From assembly GCA_958352885.1 (NCBI GenBank), contig CATWQI010000007.1, forward strand, positions 62,001 through 126,000: a stretch of 64,000 nt of DNA, read 5' to 3'. The notes under the pieces are model-generated. The model worked only from the letters and a program-made list of their open reading frames with translations. It searched no databases and was not told the DNA's origin. Made by a program: the position numbers and the translations under genes. Positions 26,653-33,965 of the stretch are shown in pieces (positions within the stretch are counted from its first letter, which is position 1; every line of letters begins with the position of its first letter). Origin of the DNA: an uncultured Duncaniella sp. GTDB taxonomy: Bacteria; Bacteroidota; Bacteroidia; Bacteroidales; Muribaculaceae.

Positions 26653-27768
26653 TCAATGGGAGTGGGAATGGCCTTCCGGAACCACGGTAGAAGTCTCTGC
26701 CAGACGTATAAAGGTCATACCTTTGGTCACCACTGAATCGCCATGGGATATACCCTCGATGACCTCCACTCTTTTTCCGTCGTTTTTGCCCAATTTCACG
26801 GGACACTTTTCATACCCATGGGCATCTTTCTTCACATAGACAAAGGTCTCACCCATCTGCTCGGAAACAGCCGATACAGGCACAGTCACCACACCGCTCC
26901 TGACATTCCCTATCAGATATACATCCGCAGCAGAACCCGGTGCTATCTCGCCGTTATTATCAAAGCTGAAGTATACCGGTATATAACCCCTAACATCATT
27001 TCCTGCTGCCACGGTCGACGACATCAGCTTTCCGTCACAATCACTAAGAGAAATCACCTTATCACTTTGTGCCGGCTGTATGTTCGCAGTATGGATAACG
27101 GGGAGAAACGATATGTACCGCTGGGGAAGCAACACCCTCAGTGTCATTCTTGTGCTTCTGGCTACAGTAGCAATAGCCTGTCCCGCTTCGACATATGCGC
27201 CATCCGCAACCAGCAGATTACCTATCACGCCTGACATCGGAGCCGTAACCGCACCACCGGCAGCCCGGGTGCTGTACGAAACTTTAGCCGATTCATACGC
27301 TTGCAACGCATCATTGTAATCCTTTTTAGTCACGATTCCATCGGCAAGCAGCGGAGTCAGACGGTCAAGCTCACGCTTAGCCGCCTCAAGATTCACCCTG
27401 GCGGCTTCATTTTGGTCACCGCCGGTTATACCCTTTGCCGAGATAGTAGCCACCAGGCCGCCTGCCTTGACATTCTCTCCTTGAGTAATCCCTTTAGCGA
27501 GCGTCACAACGCCCGACGCAGGAGACGTGACTACAGCCTGGTCGGAAGCTGCGGGGAGCACTTCGCCCATCACTTTAACCACTTCATTGAACTGTGACGG
27601 TCTGACACATTCTACTGCGACCCCGAAACGTATGGCATCGGCAGGACTCATTACTATTTCGTCTCCATGGTCATGTTCTTCCGTCTCTCCGGAAGTATGT
27701 CTTTCTTCTTTATCAATGCAACTGCAAAACGAAAACACAGCAATAGCCGTGAATATCTTAAATTTCAT
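26653..27768 (-). CDS. RND efflux periplasmic adaptor (CusB/CzcB-like lipoprotein)
   Basis: The 371-residue membrane-fusion protein starts with a lipoprotein-like signal (FSFCSC, Cys15 or Cys17). An acidic, His-bearing segment follows (HTSGETEEHDHGDE) and the protein ends in EGHSHSH. The middle has the lipoyl-type halves (SPASGVVTLAKGITQGENV and TAPMSGVIGNLLVADG) around a helical hairpin with ANLEAAKRELDRL-like repeats, then beta-barrel parts. It bridges the RND pump to the TolC channel, and the His tails probably bind metal. The TTG at 27771 could also start the reading, but the ATG at 27768 is preferred. First gene of the operon. Confidence 0.92.
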   Translation of the reverse strand: MKFKIFTAIAVFSFCSCIDKEERHTSGETEEHDHGDEIVMSPADAIRFGVAVECVRPSQFNEVVKVMGEVLPAASDQAVVTSPASGVVTLAKGITQGENVKAGGLVATISAKGITGGDQNEAARVNLEAAKRELDRLTPLLADGIVTKKDYNDALQAYESAKVSYSTRAAGGAVTAPMSGVIGNLLVADGAYVEAGQAIATVARSTRMTLRVLLPQRYISFLPVIHTANIQPAQSDKVISLSDCDGKLMSSTVAAGNDVRGYIPVYFSFDNNGEIAPGSAADVYLIGNVRSGVVTVPVSAVSEQMGETFVYVKKDAHGYEKCPVKLGKNDGKRVEVIEGISHGDSVVTKGMTFIRLAETSTVVPEGHSHSH

Positions 27769-27818
27769 CAATACAAAATAAATTTTATAAGATTAGGCTT
27801 AGGTTGTGATATTAGGCA

Positions 27819-27849
27819 CAAAAGTACATAACAAATCCGTCACATCAAA
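27819..27849 (-). promoter_or_regulatory. Promoter of the metal-efflux operon
   Basis: On the minus strand, TTTG (27846-27849) and TACTTTTG (27819-27826) are 19 bases apart, a good Bacteroidetes promoter. It lies back to back with the promoter of the alpha/beta hydrolase gene. No metal-regulator gene is adjacent. Confidence 0.65.
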
Positions 27850-27867
27850 ATCTTTTTGAATTATAGC

Positions 27868-27899
27868 TTGGTTATTTTGCCCCTTTTTTCCTACCTTTG
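27868..27899 (+). promoter_or_regulatory. Promoter of the hydrolase-Mur ligase-Ddl cassette
   Basis: TTG at 27868-27870 and TACCTTTG at 27892-27899 have 21-base spacing. The -7 box overlaps a GTG at 27899 that would otherwise open the hydrolase reading frame, so translation should start at the ATG at 27917. Confidence 0.65.
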
Positions 27900-27916
27900 T
27901 GGCTAATTTTGTAAAG

Positions 27917-28693
27917 ATGGACAAAGAGATAACACTTGAAGGTTTAAGATTCCACTATACCGATTCGGTGGAGGGCGACAAAACCATCATCCTCATGCAC
28001 GGATGGGGATGCAACCACACAACTCTCGCCTCCATCGAGCGCATAGCCTTAGGTTGCGGCTACCGTGTCATTAATGTCGACTTTCCGGGCTTCGGTAGTT
28101 CCCAGGAACCCGAGGATGTGTGGGGAGTAGAGATGTACACACGGCAGATAGAGCGTCTCGTACAGGAATTGGGAATAAAATCCCCTATCCTCCTCGGGCA
28201 CTCATTCGGAGGTCGCGTAGGCATACTGTATGCCTCACGCAACAGTGTCGACAAAATGATTCTCGTCGATGCCGCAGGCATAAAACCCACCCGCACCTTC
28301 AATTATTACAGGAAAGTGTATACATTCAAGGCAATCAAACGCCTTATGTACATATTATATGGGAAAGAGGCGGCTGAACGCAAACTCGATGCCCGTAGAG
28401 CCAAAGCAGGGTCAAGTGATTATGCCAATGCCTCTCCAATGATGCGCCGCATATTATCTAAGGTGGTAAACGAGGATTTGACAGACCATCTGCCTCTCGT
28501 CAAAGCACCCACTCTGCTCATCTGGGGAGAAAACGACACAGCCACACCACTCAAAGACGCACAGAAAATGGAAAAACTCATTCCCGACGCCGGACTTGTC
28601 TCCTTCCCGGGATGCGGACATTACAGTTTCCTTGACAATCCCGGGCAATTTGCGGCAGTGCTCCGAAGTTTCATCGGAAACACGGATAAATAA
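27917..28693 (+). CDS. Alpha/beta hydrolase
   Basis: The 258-residue cytoplasmic protein has the complete alpha/beta-hydrolase set: oxyanion strand MHGWGCN near 27-33, nucleophile elbow GHSFGG with Ser96, the acid in WGENDTATP, and the His in GCGHYSF near the end. A basic cap region (RKVYTFKAIKRL, ERKLDARRAKAG) is typical of lid domains. The substrate cannot be told. It is the first gene of a run with a membrane Mur ligase and a Ddl, 42 bases before the ligase, so a role in acyl or peptide hydrolysis linked to the cell wall is a reasonable guess and no more. Start at the ATG was chosen because the upstream GTG lies in the promoter box. Confidence 0.85.
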   Translation: MDKEITLEGLRFHYTDSVEGDKTIILMHGWGCNHTTLASIERIALGCGYRVINVDFPGFGSSQEPEDVWGVEMYTRQIERLVQELGIKSPILLGHSFGGRVGILYASRNSVDKMILVDAAGIKPTRTFNYYRKVYTFKAIKRLMYILYGKEAAERKLDARRAKAGSSDYANASPMMRRILSKVVNEDLTDHLPLVKAPTLLIWGENDTATPLKDAQKMEKLIPDAGLVSFPGCGHYSFLDNPGQFAAVLRSFIGNTDK

Positions 28694-28735
28694 CGAATAG
28701 AATTCCAAACCACCCCTACATATCACCAAAGCAAT

Positions 28736-30322
28736 ATGTTAGCATTAGGTATCATCGCAATTATACTGGCAGCAATCAATGTCATTCTCGAATTCAAGCG
28801 TGACTTGATGATGCTTCAGCAAAACTCATACCGCAATGAACGTTACAACCGTTGGCTCTCTTCCTCGCAGGATACCACGTCAACCATGCGGCTCGTTTCG
28901 GGCGCTGTGGTACTTGCCTCCCTGTCAACATTGTCAATACCAGTGATATCACTTAGTCTCATAGGAATAGTGTCGATTGTCAACATATTTCGTCTTGCCG
29001 GAGCAAAGTACAAAAAACCGCTTGTAATGACAAAACGCGCATGGCGCATCCTATCCGTGATGCTTGTATTGGCGGCACTGGTAATCGGGGCGGTTGTATG
29101 CTTCTGTATTTTCAATGGCTATTCTCTGGAGTATGCGGCTATCTGCACTTTGCTGGTCTATTGTTTCTCTCATGTCTTCGCCTTGACCGCAAACTGGATA
29201 CTTAAACCGGTGGAGAAGTCCATAAATGACAAATACTACCGTGACGCTCAGCGTATCCTCGCATCTATGCCCGATCTGAAAATCATCGGTGTGACCGGAA
29301 GCTACGGCAAGACCAGCACAAAGCATTATCTTAACCGTATCCTTGCCGAACACTTTGATGTGATGATGACTCCGGGCAGCTTCAACACCACCATGGGTGT
29401 TATCCGCACTATCCGTGAATACCTGAAGCCTTACAATGAAGTATTTATCGTAGAGATGGGTGCCAAGCAACCGGGTGATATCAAAGAAATCTGCGACCTC
29501 GTGCATCCTGAAATAGGTATCGTGACCGCAGTAGGCGAACAGCATCTTGAATCATTCAAGAGTATAGAAAATGTGCAACGCACCAAGTTCGAGCTCATTG
29601 ACTCACTCCCTGCTGACGGGCTGGCTGTTATAAATGACGATTTCCCGTTCGTTGCAAACCGTCCGGTCAACAATGTGGAATGTATCAGATATGCGGTCAC
29701 AGCTACTGATGCCGCTACATATACAGCTACCGACATAACATATTCACCCACAGGTACCACATTCAAATTCGCAGGCAAGGACGGAGAGGAGATTGAATTC
29801 AAGACCCGTCTTGTGGGAGAATGCAATGTATCCAACCTCCTTGCTGCAATCGCAGTGGCTTTGCGCCTTGGCGTCCCTGTTGAAAAGATACGCTATGCCG
29901 TATCCCAGATTGAGCAAGTGGAACATCGCCTCAACATGAAACGCACCGCCGGCGGAGTGACAATAATTGACGATGCCTTCAACTCCAACCCTACCGGCTC
30001 CGGAATGGCACTGGATGTCCTGGCTATGATGACTCAAGGCAAACGCATCATAGTCACACCGGGAATGATTGAACTCGGCGAACGCCAGCGGGAACTCAAC
30101 GAAGCATTCGGCGCCAAGATAGCCAACTGTGCCGATGAGGCTATAATAGTCGGCGAATACAATCGTGAAGCTATCGTAGCCGGAATCGAGAGCATTTCTC
30201 CGCGCACAGCCGTCATACATAAAGTAAATTCATTTGCCGAGGCACAGCAACTGCTTGCCACAATGCTGCGTCCGGGTGACACCATCCTTTATGAGAATGA
30301 CCTGCCTGACACATTCAAATGA
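28736..30322 (+). CDS. Membrane-anchored Mur ligase family protein (MurF-like)
   Basis: This 528-residue protein fuses an N-terminal membrane domain of about 165 residues (hydrophobic segments near 1-19, 52-85, 106-126 and 132-152) to a full Mur ligase. The ligase has P-loop GSYGKT at 188-193, EMGAKQPGDI with Glu240, the GEQHLESF motif with His270, and a C-terminal domain with DDAFNSNPTGSG and TPGMIELG, closest to MurF. Ordinary MurF is soluble, about 430-450 residues, and adds D-Ala-D-Ala to UDP-MurNAc-tripeptide. The anchor suggests a lipid-linked or membrane-site substrate. It is followed after 37 bases by a D-Ala-D-Ala ligase. Whether this is the cell's only MurF cannot be known from this window. 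Confidence 0.85.
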   Translation: MLALGIIAIILAAINVILEFKRDLMMLQQNSYRNERYNRWLSSSQDTTSTMRLVSGAVVLASLSTLSIPVISLSLIGIVSIVNIFRLAGAKYKKPLVMTKRAWRILSVMLVLAALVIGAVVCFCIFNGYSLEYAAICTLLVYCFSHVFALTANWILKPVEKSINDKYYRDAQRILASMPDLKIIGVTGSYGKTSTKHYLNRILAEHFDVMMTPGSFNTTMGVIRTIREYLKPYNEVFIVEMGAKQPGDIKEICDLVHPEIGIVTAVGEQHLESFKSIENVQRTKFELIDSLPADGLAVINDDFPFVANRPVNNVECIRYAVTATDAATYTATDITYSPTGTTFKFAGKDGEEIEFKTRLVGECNVSNLLAAIAVALRLGVPVEKIRYAVSQIEQVEHRLNMKRTAGGVTIIDDAFNSNPTGSGMALDVLAMMTQGKRIIVTPGMIELGERQRELNEAFGAKIANCADEAIIVGEYNREAIVAGIESISPRTAVIHKVNSFAEAQQLLATMLRPGDTILYENDLPDTFK

Positions 30323-30359
30323 TAACGTTTTGAAACATTTATAACTTCTATCATAGACA

Positions 30360-31556
30360 ATGAAAACCAATATCGGCGTATTTTTCGGCGGACGTTCCAC
30401 CGAGCATGAAATTTCTGTCATCTCAGCCTCTCAGGCTATGCACGCTATCAATCGCGAAAAGTATGACGTGACTCCCATATATATATCCAAACAAGGCAAG
30501 TACTATACCGGTGATGCGTTGTTTGATATCTCGAACTACCGTGACATCCCGGCTCTTCTTGACAAATGTACAGAGGTATACATGCGTCCTGTGTATGGCG
30601 ATTACAATCTTTACCGTGCAAAATCAGCAGGAATGTTTGGCAACAAGGGACCTGTGACCACACTTGACGTGGTCATCCCGGTACTTCATGGTTCTAATGT
30701 TGAGGACGGCATATTTGAAGGAGTCCTTGAGACCATAGGCATCCCCTACGCCGGATGTGACACATTGGCAAGTGCCAACGGCATGGACAAAATCACCATG
30801 AAGATGATTCTTTCCGCTTGCGATATCCCGGTGATAAACTATGTGTGGTTTACCGATAAACAGTGGTTTGCCCAGCGCGACGCACTCATTGAGAAAATCG
30901 AAAGCAAGATTGGCTATCCGGTTATAGTAAAACCTGCAAATCTTGGCTCAAGCGTAGGCATCGGAAGAGCGGCAAACCGCGAACAGCTAATCGAGAAAGT
31001 GGAAATCGCAGAGAAATACACATCGCGAATCATAGTCGAACACATGGTTGACAACCTTAAGGAAATCAACTGCTCAGTACTTGGCGACTGCGACGAGTAT
31101 CAGTCATCAGTGCTTGAAGAACCAATCAAAAGCGCTGAAATCCTATCGTATGAGGACAAGTACATGGGCGGCACGAAAGGAGCAAAGGGAATGCAGGCAT
31201 CTCAGAAAAGAATCCCTGCGGATCTTCCTGTAGATATGACCGAACGCATACGATACCTCGCAGGTGAGACATTCCGGGTGTTAAGCTGTCACGGTGTCAG
31301 CCGTATCGACTTCATAGTTGACGATGACTCAAACGAAATATATGTCAACGAAATCAATACCATCCCCGGCTCACTATCTTTCTATCTTTGGGAGGCTACC
31401 GGAATTTCATTTGACAAATTAATGGACAAGCTGGTACACCTCGCACTGAAACGCAAACGAGAGCAAGGGCAGAAAACAGTAAGCTACGACCAAAATATAT
31501 TCTCACTCTCGGGCGGAGCGAAAGGTGGAGTAAAAGGCGGTAAATTCAAAAAATAA
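30360..31556 (+). CDS. ddl: D-alanine--D-alanine ligase family ATP-grasp enzyme
   Basis: The 398-residue ATP-grasp protein shows VFFGGRSTEHEISVIS at the N-terminus, VIVKPANLGSSVGIGR in the ATP site, SYEDKYMGG in the omega loop and NEINTIPGS at the metal site. The omega-loop Tyr (YEDKY) is as in D-Ala-D-Ala ligases and unlike VanA-type D-Ala-D-Lac ligases, so D-Ala-D-Ala is the expected product. It is about 70-90 residues longer than DdlB, with an N-terminal insertion (about 45-95) and a glycine/lysine tail (residues 385-398). It is grouped with the membrane Mur ligase that would use such a dipeptide. Confidence 0.88.
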   Translation: MKTNIGVFFGGRSTEHEISVISASQAMHAINREKYDVTPIYISKQGKYYTGDALFDISNYRDIPALLDKCTEVYMRPVYGDYNLYRAKSAGMFGNKGPVTTLDVVIPVLHGSNVEDGIFEGVLETIGIPYAGCDTLASANGMDKITMKMILSACDIPVINYVWFTDKQWFAQRDALIEKIESKIGYPVIVKPANLGSSVGIGRAANREQLIEKVEIAEKYTSRIIVEHMVDNLKEINCSVLGDCDEYQSSVLEEPIKSAEILSYEDKYMGGTKGAKGMQASQKRIPADLPVDMTERIRYLAGETFRVLSCHGVSRIDFIVDDDSNEIYVNEINTIPGSLSFYLWEATGISFDKLMDKLVHLALKRKREQGQKTVSYDQNIFSLSGGAKGGVKGGKFKK

Positions 31557-31565
31557 TATCGCTTT

Positions 31566-31748
31566 ATGGGAAATGCGCTATACTGGATAGCCGGAGCAGT
31601 GCTGTTCGGACTAATCTCAGCCGGTTTCTACACATGGATGTCCACCCGAAAGAGCGGCAAAACGGGATTATTCCTAAGAAGCGCACTGGTATACACTGTA
31701 ATCGGACTGGCAATCGTATGGATTATGTTCATCGTCGCAAAGGAATAA
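31566..31748 (+). CDS. Small two-helix membrane protein, function unknown
   Basis: The 60-residue protein has two hydrophobic helices (about 4-24, LYWIAGAVLFGLISAGFY, and 38-57, ALVYTVIGLAIVWIMFIVA) joined by a short basic loop (STRKSGKTG). It starts 10 bases after the Ddl stop, which makes cotranslation with the Ddl gene likely. I do not recognise a family. It could be a membrane partner of the neighbouring ligases. Confidence 0.65.
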   Translation: MGNALYWIAGAVLFGLISAGFYTWMSTRKSGKTGLFLRSALVYTVIGLAIVWIMFIVAKE

Positions 31749-31768
31749 TGCGATTATCCCGACCGGGG

Positions 31769-32242
31769 TCAATCATGATGATAAGGTTCACCACGTAGGA
31801 TAGTCATGGCACGGTAAATCTGCTCTACAAAGAAAAGCCTTACCATCTCATGGGTGAATGTCATGCGTGACATTGATATCTTGTCGTTAGCCCTGTCATA
31901 CATACCCTGTGAGAAACCATAAGGGCCGCCGATGACAAATACCAGCCGCTTTATCCCCTGCACCATCCGCCGGTCAATCTGCGAGGCAAACTCCCTGGAC
32001 GTGAATTCCTTTCCTCTCTCGTCAAGGAGCACCACGACATCTCCCGGCTGTAATGACGCCAGCATAGCCTGCCCCTCACGTTCCTTCTGTGCGGCTTCAG
32101 TCATCCCTTTTGCCGACTTGACATCGGGTATGACAACCATCTCCACAGGCAGATAATGGTTGACACGTTTGAGAAAGCCATCAATACCTTTGACCAGATA
32201 ATCGGTGGTTGTTTTTCCCACCGCAAGAATCACTATTTTCAT
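31769..32242 (-). CDS. rlmH: 23S rRNA pseudouridine-1915 N3-methyltransferase RlmH
   Basis: RlmH is a SPOUT methyltransferase that uses SAM to methylate pseudouridine 1915 in helix 69 of 23S rRNA. The 157-residue protein has normal length and the family signatures LLDERGKEFTSREFA, FVIGGPYGFS and the knot C-terminus SMTFTHEMVR-like SRMTFTHEMVR, FVEQIYRAMTI and GEPYHHD. It is divergent from nadC with only 36 bases between the two start codons. Confidence 0.97.
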   Translation of the reverse strand: MKIVILAVGKTTTDYLVKGIDGFLKRVNHYLPVEMVVIPDVKSAKGMTEAAQKEREGQAMLASLQPGDVVVLLDERGKEFTSREFASQIDRRMVQGIKRLVFVIGGPYGFSQGMYDRANDKISMSRMTFTHEMVRLFFVEQIYRAMTILRGEPYHHD

Positions 32243-32257
32243 CTATTATATATATTC

Positions 32258-32265
32258 TAAATTTA
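32258..32265. promoter_or_regulatory. Possible shared divergent promoter element, rlmH/nadC
   Basis: The palindrome TAAATTTA lies near the middle of the 36-base gap between the rlmH and nadC start codons. In each direction it is one base away from the TAnnTTTG box. No perfect box occurs in the gap, so this is tentative. Confidence 0.3.
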
Positions 32266-32278
32266 TTATTACCATAAT

Positions 32279-33130
32279 ATGAAAACCAAAGACCAACTTA
32301 TCGACGACCTGCTCACACTGGCGTTTGCAGAGGATGTAGGTGACGGTGACCATACCACCCTAAGCACCATTCCGGCTGACGAACGCGGCAAGCAGCGCCT
32401 TATTGTAAAGGAGGAAGGTATTATTGCCGGTGTTGACATAGCTCGCAAGGTATTCGAGAAATTCGACCCCGAGCTCAAAATGACAGTGTTCATCGAGGAC
32501 GGCTCCCATGTAAAACCCGGCGACATAGCCTTTGAGGTAGAGGGAAGCGTACGTTCTCTACTCCAGACAGAGCGTGTGATGCTCAACATCATGCAGCGCA
32601 TGAGCGGTATCGCCACTCAGACTGCCCGATACCAGGAACGGCTGAAAGGACTCAATACTAAAGTGCTTGACACCCGCAAGACTACTCCGGGCATGCGCAT
32701 GCTTGAGAAAGAGGCTGTACGCATAGGCGGAGGTTGCAACCACCGCATCGGTCTGTTTGACATGATTCTCATAAAAGACAACCACGTAGACTTTGCAGGA
32801 GGTATAACCCAGGCTGTAAACGCCGCAAAAAAATACCTCGCCGAGAAAGGCAAAGACCTCAAAATCGAGGTTGAAGTTCGCAACACCAACGAAATCAACG
32901 AGGCTCTTGCCGCAGGCATAGACCGTATCATGCTTGACAATTTCACACCTGAACGCACTCGAGAAGCCGTAGAGCTAATCAACGGAAGAGTTGAAATAGA
33001 GTCTTCAGGCGGCATCACGCTTGACACTCTTCGGGAATACGGTGAATGCGGTGTGGATTTTATATCCGTTGGCGCACTCACCCACTCCGTTAAAGGTCTC
33101 GACATGAGTTTTAAGGCTGTCAACGATTGA
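32279..33130 (+). CDS. nadC: Nicotinate-nucleotide diphosphorylase (carboxylating) NadC
   Basis: NadC (quinolinate phosphoribosyltransferase) makes nicotinate mononucleotide from quinolinate and PRPP in NAD synthesis. The 283-residue protein shows AFAEDVGDGDHTT, QRMSGIATQTARY, LDTRKTTPGMR, GGCNHRIGLFDMILIKDNH, the barrel segment EVEVRN and ESSGGITLDTL, all standard. nadA and nadB are not in the window. It is convergent with the HAD phosphatase gene, four bases apart, with an inverted repeat over the junction. Confidence 0.97.
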   Translation: MKTKDQLIDDLLTLAFAEDVGDGDHTTLSTIPADERGKQRLIVKEEGIIAGVDIARKVFEKFDPELKMTVFIEDGSHVKPGDIAFEVEGSVRSLLQTERVMLNIMQRMSGIATQTARYQERLKGLNTKVLDTRKTTPGMRMLEKEAVRIGGGCNHRIGLFDMILIKDNHVDFAGGITQAVNAAKKYLAEKGKDLKIEVEVRNTNEINEALAAGIDRIMLDNFTPERTREAVELINGRVEIESSGGITLDTLREYGECGVDFISVGALTHSVKGLDMSFKAVND

Positions 33131-33149
33131 AATATCAATCTTCAATCGT
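33123..33149. terminator. Inverted repeat across the nadC/HAD stop codons
   Basis: ACGATTGAA at 33123-33131 is an exact inverted copy of TTCAATCGT at 33141-33149, with a nine-base loop. It overlaps the stops of both convergent genes. There is no U run, so it is a weak terminator candidate. Confidence 0.35.
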
Positions 33150-33788
33150 CAGCTGACTAAGGTTAAAGCCTGCAAAATTATCAATGATTTTGTGGGCTTT
33201 CCCTTTTAATCTGTCAGCCAGCTTCTCACGCGAATTTGTAGTGGCGACAGCTATCACCGCCGCTCCTGAACGGGCTCCCGCCTCGACACCTTGTAGCGAA
33301 TCCTCAAACACAAAACAATCCTCGGGCGCCACGCCTATTTTACTCGCACCAAGCAGGTATCCCTCAGGATCGGGCTTGCTATGCTCAACCATCGAACCTG
33401 TGATTATCGCCGCAAAATAATCCTTAAATTCCGGATGACGCTTAAAAAGGAAGTCCATCTTGACATTATCGCTGCTCGTCACTATCGCAGCCGGTATGCC
33501 GGCATCCTTCAATTCGCCGAGAAACTTCATCACACCGGGAAAAACCGGATACATCATATTATTCTCAAATTCATGCAGAGCTTTCACTATTCCATCACGC
33601 TCCTCCTCTGCGAAATTTAGCAGAATCTCACCCAAAGTCGTACCCTTTATATCATCGGCAAACGACTCGGAACCGACATTGTACTTACGTCCGGTTGCTC
33701 CCCAGAACTTGGAATACTCCCCTTCGCTGTCGACCAGAACCCCGTCAAGGTCAAACAACACACCTATATTCTTATTATTCATATTCAT
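33135..33788 (-). CDS. HAD-superfamily phosphatase (beta-phosphoglucomutase-like)
   Basis: The 217-residue protein has HAD motif I DLDGVLVDSE with both Asp residues, motif II in IVTSSDN, motif III Lys in SKPDPEGYLLG, and motif IV FEDSLQGVEAG. Cap insertion after motif I (FADDIKGTTLGEIL) is of the subclass I helical type seen in sugar-phosphate phosphatases and beta-phosphoglucomutases. The exact substrate is unknown. Several starts are possible (ATG at 33809, 33788 or 33782; a GTG at 33821 abuts the promoter box). 33788 gives a normal family N-terminus. Confidence 0.87.
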   Translation of the reverse strand: MNMNNKNIGVLFDLDGVLVDSEGEYSKFWGATGRKYNVGSESFADDIKGTTLGEILLNFAEEERDGIVKALHEFENNMMYPVFPGVMKFLGELKDAGIPAAIVTSSDNVKMDFLFKRHPEFKDYFAAIITGSMVEHSKPDPEGYLLGASKIGVAPEDCFVFEDSLQGVEAGARSGAAVIAVATTNSREKLADRLKGKAHKIIDNFAGFNLSQLTIED

Positions 33789-33825
33789 TTTTACATTCTT
33801 GATTGTCATACAAATTATCACACTG

Positions 33826-33833
33826 CAAAGTTA
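33826..33833 (-). promoter_or_regulatory. TAnnTTTG -7 box for the HAD gene
   Basis: The minus strand reads TAACTTTG about 38 bases before the chosen ATG. A -33 TTG at normal spacing is not seen. Confidence 0.5.
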
Positions 33834-33899
33834 GCCAAAAATCCAATAAATATAGTGCGGAAACGCAAATACGTCATTGGTAACAGCATCAATTTTCTA

Positions 33900-33931
33900 T
33901 TTGGAGGTAAGGAGTATTTGTTGTAACTTTG
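33900..33931 (+). promoter_or_regulatory. purL promoter (TTTG-N20-TAACTTTG)
   Basis: TTTG at 33900-33903 and TAACTTTG at 33924-33931 have 20-base spacing. The purL ATG is 35 bases further on. No PurR-type operator or purine riboswitch was recognised in the short leader. Confidence 0.75.
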
Positions 33932-33965
33932 TGGCATAAAATCCAATCACCGATAATTATCACTT

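Noticed and set aside
27899..27916. Six extra N-terminal residues of the alpha/beta hydrolase from a GTG at 27899
   Set aside because: The GTG is the last base of a TACCTTTG -7 box, so it would lie upstream of the transcript start.
30360..31556. Ddl as a vancomycin-resistance D-Ala-D-Lac ligase
   Set aside because: The omega loop has the Tyr/Lys pattern of D-Ala-D-Ala ligases (YEDKY). There is no vanH, vanX or VanR/S-like gene nearby.
32617..33138. 173-codon open frame on the minus strand within nadC
   Set aside because: Antisense to a complete NadC; composition typical of a shadow frame.
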